8,457 nucleotides of DNA from SAR324 cluster bacterium (GTDB lineage: Bacteria; SAR324; XYD2-FULL-50-16): positions 1-8,457 of the forward strand of contig NVSR01000152.1 in assembly GCA_002401295.1 (NCBI GenBank). Direction: 5' to 3'. The translations under genes were made by a program, and so were the position numbers. Shown in pieces: positions 1-5,075 of this stretch. Each line of letters starts with the position of its first letter. Within the stretch, counting starts at the first letter, position 1. Under the pieces are notes generated by a model that searched no databases, was not told the DNA's origin, and saw only the letters and a program-made list of their open reading frames with translations.

Positions 1-25
1 ACTCTACCAACTGAGTTATCGGGGA
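1..25 (-). tRNA. tRNA-Asn, partial (runs off left edge)
   Basis: These bases are the reverse complement of the first 25 nucleotides of a tRNA: 5' acceptor strand TCCCCGA, then TA, D-stem ACTC, D-loop AGTTGGTA and D-stem GAGT. They are identical to the same segment of the two complete copies to the right. The anticodon lies outside the window, so Asn identity is inferred from the repeat. It is the promoter-distal member of the visible array, and the array probably continues beyond the edge. Confidence 0.85.
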
Positions 26-49
26 ATATTTTGATGCGCTTCTTTTAAT

Positions 50-125
50 TGGCTCCCCGAGCAAGATTCGAACTTGCGACAGGGCGATTAACAGTCGCCT
101 ACTCTACCAACTGAGTTATCGGGGA
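50..125 (-). tRNA. tRNA-Asn (GUU), middle copy
   Basis: The reverse complement folds as a complete 76-nt tRNA with encoded CCA. It has acceptor TCCCCGA/TCGGGGA, D-arm ACTC/GAGT, anticodon arm GGCGA-CTGTTAA-TCGCC with anticodon GTT, a 5-nt variable loop, T-arm GCAAG-TTCGAAT-CTTGC, a G discriminator and CCA. It decodes Asn codons AAC and AAU. The 31:39 pair is A-U here, against G-C in the copy to the right; the two copies are otherwise identical. It is separated from the next copy by 24 bp and shares the promoter at 245-273. Confidence 0.97.
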
Positions 126-149
126 ATATTTTGATGCGCTTCTTTTAAT

Positions 150-225
150 TGGCTCCCCGAGCAAGATTCGAACTTGCGACAGGGCGGTTAACAGCCGCCT
201 ACTCTACCAACTGAGTTATCGGGGA
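150..225 (-). tRNA. tRNA-Asn (GUU), promoter-proximal copy
   Basis: A complete 76-nt tRNA with encoded CCA and the same cloverleaf as the copy at 50-125. The anticodon arm reads GGCGG-CTGTTAA-CCGCC, anticodon GTT. The last pair of the anticodon stem (31:39) is G-C in place of A-U; both bases changed together, so the stem stays fully paired. It is the first gene after the promoter, with its 5' end about 13 nt from the predicted transcription start. Confidence 0.97.
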
Positions 226-244
226 ATCAACAAAAGATTCGATA

Positions 245-273
245 TGTCTAACGATTCTGAGAATTACTGTCAA
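245..273 (-). promoter_or_regulatory. Sigma70-type promoter of the tRNA-Asn array
   Basis: On the minus strand, a perfect -35 TTGACA (268-273) is followed by a 17-bp spacer and a -10-like TAGACA (245-250). Transcription would start near 238, about 13 nt before the first tRNA. Immediately upstream of the -35, at about 274-292, the minus strand carries a long A-tract preceded by T6, as in UP elements that raise rRNA and tRNA promoter strength. The -10 matches consensus at only 3 of 6 positions. Confidence 0.75.
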
Positions 274-300
274 TTTTTTTTTTAAAAAAGGTGTGTTTTT

Positions 301-733
301 TTTTATTTTCAATTCTACTGAGAGGTTAAGAATATTTAAAATCAGTACTATAAGGTTAATTTGATCCTTCTAGGGTTCTAGGAGACAGTAAACTTTTCCA
401 GCTAACTGAAATCATAAATGATAATTTATCATCTCAACCAGAGAAAGAGGCACTACTACGAAGACTGTGCCTATGAAATTTCTAAAACCATGTTAAAGTG
501 AACAGGTATATATGAGTGTGGGCTTTACTGAATAGCCGGAAAGACGAGCCTTTACTTTAATCAGCTGGTTCGATATTGTTTTGCCATGGATCTCTCGAAT
601 GACTTTCTACTCGCTAGTATTGAGTTTTGAGTACAAGGCTTTCAAAGACTTACCAATTACTTTGCTCAAAACGGCAGCAAATCCCAGCATGGCTTTAAAG
701 CACTAATTTAAATAATGGATTTGAAGGAAGGTT
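301..733. other. Non-coding stretch between tRNA array and PilZ gene
   Basis: No convincing gene was found in any frame. Small inverted repeats are present: a 7-bp hairpin with a GGTT loop (367-384, one G-U pair), a 7-1-7 perfect palindrome ATGATAA-T-TTATCAT (418-432), AGGCAC/GTGCCT (448-453 with 467-472) and the 10-nt palindrome GCTTTAAAGC (692-701). None has the T-run of an intrinsic terminator. The minus strand keeps a short open frame of about 30 codons at roughly 616-708, too short and featureless to call. The PilZ gene's promoter should lie here, but no good -35/-10 pair was found. Confidence 0.5.
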
Positions 734-1213
734 ATGTTTTCAATTAAGGGTGTATACAAGGGCAAGAAATTTCATCTGGAGGAGCCACTCAATATTGAAA
801 AGCGCGCCAATGTGATTATCACATTTCTGGACGTGGAGGCTCCTATACCAGTCAATCAAGAGATAAGTCTAGACGTCTCAGAAGAAGATCATTCTGAGGA
901 ATACTACGAAAAACTCCGAAAGCACAAAAGGTATCCCGCAAAGGGAAATATCAGCCTGATTATTGAAAAGCGAGAGGTGATCTATCCGCTGCGTGACTAT
1001 TCAGCCGGAGGGCTTAGTTTTTTGAGTGATCAGACTTTTGAGGTGAAGTGTCCCCTGACGGCATCACTCAAGGATCCGATTGAAAAAGATGTTTCCGTTC
1101 TGGATTTTGAGTTTGAAGTGGCCCGTGTGATTGCCCATGGAGACAAATACATCATCGGTTGCAAGTTTTTTGATGATGTAGATGAGGAGTTGTGGCACTC
1201 ATTAATCAGTTGA
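734..1213 (+). CDS. AF2212/DUF104-like domain + PilZ domain protein
   Basis: A 159-residue cytoplasmic protein with two parts. Residues 1-35 resemble the AF2212/DUF104 family, a small beta-rich module also annotated as an antitoxin-like domain: the visible pattern is IKGVYKGKKF followed by LEEPLNI and VIITF. After an acidic linker (about 36-60), residues 62-159 form a PilZ domain with both c-di-GMP signatures: RxxxR as R62-KHK-R66 and DxSxxG as D88-Y-S90-A-G-G93. It should therefore bind cyclic di-GMP and act as a receptor or adaptor; the output is unknown. The start is set by the strong ribosome site AAGGAAGG (724-731). It sits 69 bp upstream of the YggT-family gene, possibly co-transcribed. 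The PilZ call is secure; the N-terminal family is assigned by pattern only. Confidence 0.88.
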   Translation: MFSIKGVYKGKKFHLEEPLNIEKRANVIITFLDVEAPIPVNQEISLDVSEEDHSEEYYEKLRKHKRYPAKGNISLIIEKREVIYPLRDYSAGGLSFLSDQTFEVKCPLTASLKDPIEKDVSVLDFEFEVARVIAHGDKYIIGCKFFDDVDEELWHSLIS

Positions 1214-1282
1214 TTCCCGTGATTGCAAGCAACTAAGATTTTATTTTTTTAATTTTACCAATATATCTGGAGATCTCAATTC

Positions 1283-1888
1283 ATGGTGGATGCTGTCATT
1301 GCTTTTTCAGGAATCGTAGCTTGGGCCTTAAAAATCTATAGCTGGATGCATATCGCTGCCTTCTTGCTCAGTTGGGTGAATGCAGATCCCTATAATCCCA
1401 TCGTCTCTTTTATCAATCGTACTACACGTCCCCTATGGGATTGGGTGGGGGCCCGCGTCAGCCCAAGCTTGGTTCCTTTTGCTGCTTACCTGGCTTTGAT
1501 GTTAGTTTTGTTCGCAGAGATCAGCTTACCCGGAATTATTCGTTCTGCAGGTATAACCTTGGGTGGGCATGCTCCACTGGAGAGTGGTGTTTTGAATGGT
1601 TTTTATTACCTGATTTTAGGTGCCCTATCGATATCGAAAAGTATTATTGGGTTCATTTTTCTTCTCGCGATAATTTGGTTTATTCTGACTCTGGTAAATC
1701 CTCCTTTGAATAATCCCATTGTACAAACGATCATGTACCTGGTGGATCCACTGATCACTCCCTTACAGCGGGTCTTACCACGGGCCCAAATTGATTTGTC
1801 ACCGCTTATCCTGGCAGGAGTTACTTATTTCATATCTGAACTGCTGGGTCGCCTCATGTACCCGTTGCAGGCTCAACTGATCATTTAA
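1283..1888 (+). CDS. YggT-family integral membrane protein
   Basis: A 201-residue membrane protein with the duplicated YggT architecture. The first repeat has LSWVNADPYNPIV followed by RPLWDW (about 29-54). The second has TLVNPPLNNPIV followed by DPLITPLQRVLP (about 136-166). Both carry the family NPIV and downstream Pro-Leu signature. Hydrophobic stretches near 5-30, 62-85, 104-140 and 172-190 suggest about four membrane spans. The length is close to E. coli YggT (188). YggT relatives are linked to osmotic tolerance, to the division-gene neighbourhood in Gram-positives and to cytochrome assembly in chloroplasts; no precise biochemical role is established. The start has a modest GGAG (1269-1272) 10 nt upstream. 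The usual partners (proC/yggS) are absent on both sides. Confidence 0.9.
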   Translation: MVDAVIAFSGIVAWALKIYSWMHIAAFLLSWVNADPYNPIVSFINRTTRPLWDWVGARVSPSLVPFAAYLALMLVLFAEISLPGIIRSAGITLGGHAPLESGVLNGFYYLILGALSISKSIIGFIFLLAIIWFILTLVNPPLNNPIVQTIMYLVDPLITPLQRVLPRAQIDLSPLILAGVTYFISELLGRLMYPLQAQLII

Positions 1889-1898
1889 TTGGAATTAA

Positions 1899-1964
1899 TC
1901 ATAACTTCAGACATGTACCAGTAGAGCTGAGTTATGAGTAACTTTATGTTTTACCTTACTGGTG
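1899..1964 (+). promoter_or_regulatory. Interleaved inverted repeats in the moaC leader
   Basis: Two inverted repeats overlap in A-B-A'-B' order. The first pairs TCATAAC (1899-1905) with GTTATGA (1931-1937) and extends inward by TCA/TGA across a bulged T. The second pairs ACCAGTA (1917-1923, inside the first loop) with TACTGGT (1957-1963), plus a possible wobble pair at each end. This is the topology of an H-type pseudoknot. The second arm ends about 13 nt before the ribosome site of moaC (1977-1984), so folding could affect translation. It does not look like the known, larger molybdenum cofactor riboswitch. Seven-bp repeats arise by chance in AT-rich DNA, so the function is speculative. Confidence 0.3.
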
Positions 1965-1991
1965 AGTTCCCACAACAAAGAGAGTAGAATC

Positions 1992-2486
1992 ATGGAAGAG
2001 AAATTAAGTCATTTTGACGAGAAAACAGGACGCGCCAAAATGGTCGATGTGGGAGGCAAACAAGATACCACTCGTATCGCCATCACTCGTAGTATTTTAA
2101 AAATTAGTGCTAAGTTAGTGGAAATTTTAGCTTCCGGTTCTCTGGAGAAAGGAGATGCCTTTACCGTAGCCAAAACTGCGGGGATTCTGGCAGCCAAGCA
2201 AACCGGGCAATTGATCCCTATGTGCCATCCTCTCTCTCTGGATTGCGTGAATATCGAGATTGAACTTTTACCGGATCGACAAGAAATTCGCATTGAAGCT
2301 GAAGCCAAAACTACTGGGAAAACAGGGGTGGAAATGGAAGCCTTAGTCGCGGCTTCTGTCGCAGGCATGACTGTCTACGACATGTGTAAAGCTGTGGATA
2401 AGGGGATTCAGATCGTTAAGACGGGGCTCTTTCGCAAAACAGGTGGAAAGAGTGGTGAATACTGCAACCCTGAAATGGAGTGGTAA
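1992..2486 (+). CDS. moaC: MoaC, cyclic pyranopterin monophosphate synthase
   Basis: Catalyses the second half of the first step of molybdenum cofactor synthesis, converting the MoaA product 3',8-cyclo-7,8-dihydro-GTP to cyclic pyranopterin monophosphate in the cytoplasm; family members are hexamers. The 164-residue product aligns along its whole length with E. coli MoaC (161). Family signatures are MVDVGGK (17-23), LEKGDAF, LIPMCHPL and GKTGVEMEAL. The residues equivalent to the E. coli active site are all present: K53, H79, E114, E116, D130 and K133. The ATG at 1992 is chosen over an upstream in-frame GTG at 1962 because it has the ribosome site AAAGAGAG (1977-1984) and fits the family length. 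No moaA, moaB, moaD or moaE lies nearby. Its stop lies 5 bp from the stop of the opposing radical SAM gene. Confidence 0.97.
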   Translation: MEEKLSHFDEKTGRAKMVDVGGKQDTTRIAITRSILKISAKLVEILASGSLEKGDAFTVAKTAGILAAKQTGQLIPMCHPLSLDCVNIEIELLPDRQEIRIEAEAKTTGKTGVEMEALVAASVAGMTVYDMCKAVDKGIQIVKTGLFRKTGGKSGEYCNPEMEW

Positions 2487-2491
2487 GAATT

Positions 2492-3382
2492 TTACAGCCC
2501 TCGCATCCATTCAGCTCTCAGGCCCGCAGTGCTGGGCTGTTCAATAGCATCGCTAAGCTGCTCTAGTAGCTTGTTTTTATCTCTCCCTAATTGTCCCTTC
2601 AGTATTAAATAATTGGAGGCATGGTCACTGCGAAAGACTGTGTTCTTCAATTCCGTATGTTCCAGTAAGGCCCTCATCTCTTCGAAAAGCTGTTGCTGAG
2701 TCAAGGGCTCAAAATCATCGCCAAACTGAGTTCGAAAGCTTTCTTCTCCCAGAGGAAAACTCAAGACTAAAGTTGAGGCATAACGAGGCTGGGTGGCATT
2801 GAGTACTTCGGCAGAGTGGATCGCATGCTGTCGTGAATATCGAGCCCCTCCTAATCCATTTAGAATCATCACGGAACTGGTGATTCCAGCTGCGTGAGCT
2901 TTTTGTAAGCCCTCGATGGTAGTGGCCTTTGTCTCTCCTTTATTGATTTTCTTAAGAATTTCATCATCTCCCGACTCAATCCCCATATAAATCAGTTTTA
3001 ATCCTGCTTCTCTCAATTCTTGTAGTTCCTGTGAACTCTTTCGTAGAATATTCCCAGGCAAGGCATAGGAGGAAATACGTTGAACTTTTGGCAACTTGGT
3101 TGTAATGTACTCTATAATTTTCAGGAGTTTACTGGTGGGTAATACCATGGCATCACCGTCCCCTAAAAAAACCTTACGTACTTTGGGTTGTAAACGGCTG
3201 ATGAGCTCAATTTCCTGGAAAATATCCTCCAATTTTCGCACGCGAAATTGTTTACTTTTATACATTTCACAAAAAGAGCATCGATTCCAAGAACAGCCGA
3301 GAGTAACCTGGAGGATTAAGGAGTTTGCTTCACTAGGGGGTCTGAAGAGGGGTTCATCATAGTGAATAGGAAAATCAAACAT
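2492..3382 (-). CDS. Radical SAM protein with CX4CX2C cluster motif
   Basis: A 296-residue cytoplasmic enzyme expected to bind a [4Fe-4S] cluster and cleave S-adenosylmethionine to a 5'-deoxyadenosyl radical; the substrate is unknown. Cluster cysteines are C30-SWNR-C35-SF-C38, with four residues between the first two in place of the usual three. Other radical SAM core landmarks are FLGDGDAM (72-79), the strand ISSYALPGN (103-111) and YMGIESGDDEIL (132-143). I recall a COG1032/YgiQ-like family with GCS-N-CTFC-MY of the same spacing, which this resembles. It is not MoaA despite its position beside moaC: it lacks the CX3CX2C motif and a C-terminal second cluster. No B12-binding domain is seen. 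The start ATG at 3382 has only a weak ribosome site but leaves the normal short N-terminus before the first strand. Confidence 0.87.
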   Translation of the reverse strand: MFDFPIHYDEPLFRPPSEANSLILQVTLGCSWNRCSFCEMYKSKQFRVRKLEDIFQEIELISRLQPKVRKVFLGDGDAMVLPTSKLLKIIEYITTKLPKVQRISSYALPGNILRKSSQELQELREAGLKLIYMGIESGDDEILKKINKGETKATTIEGLQKAHAAGITSSVMILNGLGGARYSRQHAIHSAEVLNATQPRYASTLVLSFPLGEESFRTQFGDDFEPLTQQQLFEEMRALLEHTELKNTVFRSDHASNYLILKGQLGRDKNKLLEQLSDAIEQPSTAGLRAEWMRGL

Positions 3383-3403
3383 ATTGCATTACCGATTGAA
3401 TGA

Positions 3404-3431
3404 TTGACTGGGCTATTGATAGATTATTAAT
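3404..3431 (+). promoter_or_regulatory. Possible promoter of barrel/metzincin cassette
   Basis: TTGACT (3404-3409, 5 of 6 to the -35 consensus) is followed 16 bp later by ATTAAT (3426-3431, 4 of 6), or 15 bp later by TATTAA. It lies in the 140-bp divergent gap between the radical SAM and beta-barrel genes and would give a leader of about 90 nt with a T9 tract near 3483-3492. The gap is AT-rich, so a chance match is possible. No clear promoter was found for the minus-strand gene. Confidence 0.3.
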
Positions 3432-3524
3432 TCACGAGCTTCATACCTATCAAATTTAACCAAAGGCTGCTCCAATTTAATCATTTTTTTTTACTTAATC
3501 TTTTATTAGGTGGTTGTAATTATA

Positions 3525-4253
3525 ATGAATTTTAGTAAAAATAGAATAGGATTCCCTCAAAGGAAAGGAAGGCTTCACGTCCTTATTCTGGTTGTCCTTT
3601 TAAGCCTGCCCTTTCAAGTTTTTGCAGAAAAAAATAGCGTTAATATCAGTACTGGGACTATGCGGCAACAGTTACCACTATCCCTTGCTTATGGAAAGTT
3701 CCTCAAGGAACGATATGGAGTGAAGGATTTGACTCTATCGGGTAGTAATTTTGCGGTTTCTTTCAAGTTTCAAGATATTAAAGGCTTGTGGATTGGTGTG
3801 GAAAGGGGCCAGCTGCAAGGCAAGGTTAAATATAAGGACTTGAATGGTACCAGTCGAAAACATGATTTAGAATTAGAACAAACCATCCTTACTTTTTCCT
3901 ATCTTCTCGACAAATCTTGGCAATTAGGGGGCGGTATAGGGAATAATAAGTTGAGTCGAAAATTTTATGGATATGGGGACCATAGTATTACCGTTAATAA
4001 TATTGCCGCTAACTCCGGTATTGCTGAAAGTACCAGCAAAGGAACCCTGACTTATGGTCAGCTTACTTATCATCTGCTCGACCTCAATCAAGATAGGTTC
4101 CAGCTATCCGGTTCCTATCGTTACACCAGCAGTGTTCATCAAATTCGAGCAAGTGACCAACGTCCTGCATTGAATACGCAGGGAGAACCTGTTTCCACAC
4201 AGTTTGACCTTGGCGGTCATGCCTGGCTTATTCACTTTGGAATTAATTTTTAG
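3525..4253 (+). CDS. Probable outer-membrane beta-barrel protein
   Basis: A 242-residue secreted protein of no recognised family. A positively charged N-terminus and the hydrophobic core VLILVVLLSLPFQ lead to a likely signal peptidase site VFA-EK after residue 34. The mature part has alternating polar/hydrophobic strands with aromatic ends (LWIGVERG, TILTFSYLL, SWQLGGGIG, LTYGQLTYHLL, FQLSGSYRY) and finishes with AWLIHFGINF. A terminal Phe is the usual BAM recognition signal of outer-membrane barrels, and the size suggests a small barrel of about 8-10 strands. The ATG at 3525 has AGGTGG (3508-3513) upstream and is preferred to an in-frame GTG at 3510. The next gene starts 16 bp after its stop, so the two are probably one operon. 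Confidence 0.75.
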   Translation: MNFSKNRIGFPQRKGRLHVLILVVLLSLPFQVFAEKNSVNISTGTMRQQLPLSLAYGKFLKERYGVKDLTLSGSNFAVSFKFQDIKGLWIGVERGQLQGKVKYKDLNGTSRKHDLELEQTILTFSYLLDKSWQLGGGIGNNKLSRKFYGYGDHSITVNNIAANSGIAESTSKGTLTYGQLTYHLLDLNQDRFQLSGSYRYTSSVHQIRASDQRPALNTQGEPVSTQFDLGGHAWLIHFGINF

Positions 4254-4269
4254 ACTTATGAGCGTAGTG

Positions 4270-5067
4270 ATGAAAAAAGGAATTTATAGTCTGTTCTTGC
4301 TGCTCCTATTAATAACGATGGTTGGTTGCAAAGAGGAAAGCTCTGAAGAGCAAGCACAGGATTACATGCCCTTTACCACGAGTAGTGGGGCGCTTCTGCA
4401 TTGGGGCTCTGGAGCGGTGATTAAGATTTATTTACCTTCTGATGCCAGTGCCAGTGGGATCACTGGATATCAATCGGGCTATAACGCAGCTGTAAAAGCG
4501 GGGATTGCCAAGTGGGATGTTACTTTAGCAAATATGGGGGTTACCTATGATTTTACCGGGACGTTAGGTAATAATGATTTGAAAATCGAATGGGATGACG
4601 GAACTGGAGTGGAGACAGGAGTTCTTGGTTTTGCCACAATCAATTCCCAAGCCAATCCATCTCGAAAGATACTCATGACTACCAGAGAAAACTACACAAC
4701 TGGTAACCCTTCCCATTCAGCAGCTGCGGTTACCGCCATCACAGGTCATGAATTAGGGCATATGTTGGGGATTTGGAGTCACAGTTTTGATACTGCCGAC
4801 CTCATGTATCCGTTCCTGACAACGATAGCTGTCCCTTCCAGTAGAGATAAAGCAACCATGCAATATCTTTATGGGATAACACCTGACTTGAATCTGGATC
4901 AGCTTGATCCAAATTCAGCCCTCACAGCAGAAAGCAGTCAACAAGGAGAAGACTCAGGGTTCTTTTTTAAAATTAATTGTGGTCCCAATCGAGAATTGTA
5001 TGGCTATCCGGAAACGGAGTCCTATGTGCCACCTGGAATGTCTCTCTTGCGTCCGGAGCTGCGATAG
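4270..5067 (+). CDS. Matrixin-like metzincin metalloprotease, lipoprotein
   Basis: A 265-residue predicted zinc endopeptidase anchored by lipid in the envelope. The start at 4270 begins a classic lipoprotein signal: MKKG, a Leu-rich core, then TMVG-C20. The mature N-terminus is acidic. The catalytic helix reads H160-E161-LG-H164-ML-G167-IWS-H171, followed by D-L-M179-Y-P, the Met-turn of metzincins. E161 is the general base; H160, H164 and probably H171 bind zinc. The third His is one residue later than in the textbook HExxHxxGxxH; I recall the same longer spacing in bacterial matrixin-like proteins. The upstream strand LKIEW (104-108) matches the matrixin pattern. No hemopexin or PPC domain is present. 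Another in-frame ATG lies at 4258. It is tightly linked to the barrel gene, and neither start has a strong ribosome site, which suggests translational coupling. Confidence 0.85.
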   Translation: MKKGIYSLFLLLLLITMVGCKEESSEEQAQDYMPFTTSSGALLHWGSGAVIKIYLPSDASASGITGYQSGYNAAVKAGIAKWDVTLANMGVTYDFTGTLGNNDLKIEWDDGTGVETGVLGFATINSQANPSRKILMTTRENYTTGNPSHSAAAVTAITGHELGHMLGIWSHSFDTADLMYPFLTTIAVPSSRDKATMQYLYGITPDLNLDQLDPNSALTAESSQQGEDSGFFFKINCGPNRELYGYPETESYVPPGMSLLRPELR

Positions 5068-5075
5068 GTCACCAA

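Larger units (their letters stand above)
1..225. repeat. Tandem 100-bp tRNA-Asn repeat array
   Basis: Bases 1-100 and 101-200 match except at 87/187 (a/g) and 95/195 (t/c), and the pattern continues to 225. Each unit is one 76-bp tRNA-Asn gene plus a 24-bp spacer (26-49 and 126-149, identical). Identical spacers point to recent tandem duplication or ongoing homogenisation. The left end is outside the window, so the copy number is unknown but at least three. Confidence 0.95.

Noticed and set aside
1..225. Integration (att) site of a mobile element at the tRNA genes
   Set aside because: No integrase, and no 3'-end tRNA fragment repeated elsewhere in the window; the only repeats are whole tandem tRNA units. 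The gene-free DNA lies on the 5' side, whereas integration usually targets the 3' end.
616..708. Minus-strand peptide of about 30 codons (AMLGFAAVLSKVIGK...) as a transposase relic
   Set aside because: It has no catalytic motif, no ribosome site and no flanking terminal repeats; composition alone is not enough.
1214..1282. Intrinsic terminator after the PilZ gene
   Set aside because: A T-rich run is present near 1240, but the only dyad is TTGCAAGCAA, which leaves a 2-nt loop and cannot form a stable hairpin.
1962..1991. Upstream GTG start for moaC
   Set aside because: No ribosome site before it, a ten-residue extension not found in MoaC, and it overlaps the leader repeat; the ATG at 1992 fits better.
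1889..1991. Known molybdenum cofactor riboswitch
   Set aside because: The leader is too short and lacks the multi-stem layout I know for that motif.
2492..3382. MoaA, as the partner of moaC
   Set aside because: Cluster motif is CX4CX2C, there are no C-terminal cluster cysteines or GG end, and it lies on the opposite strand.
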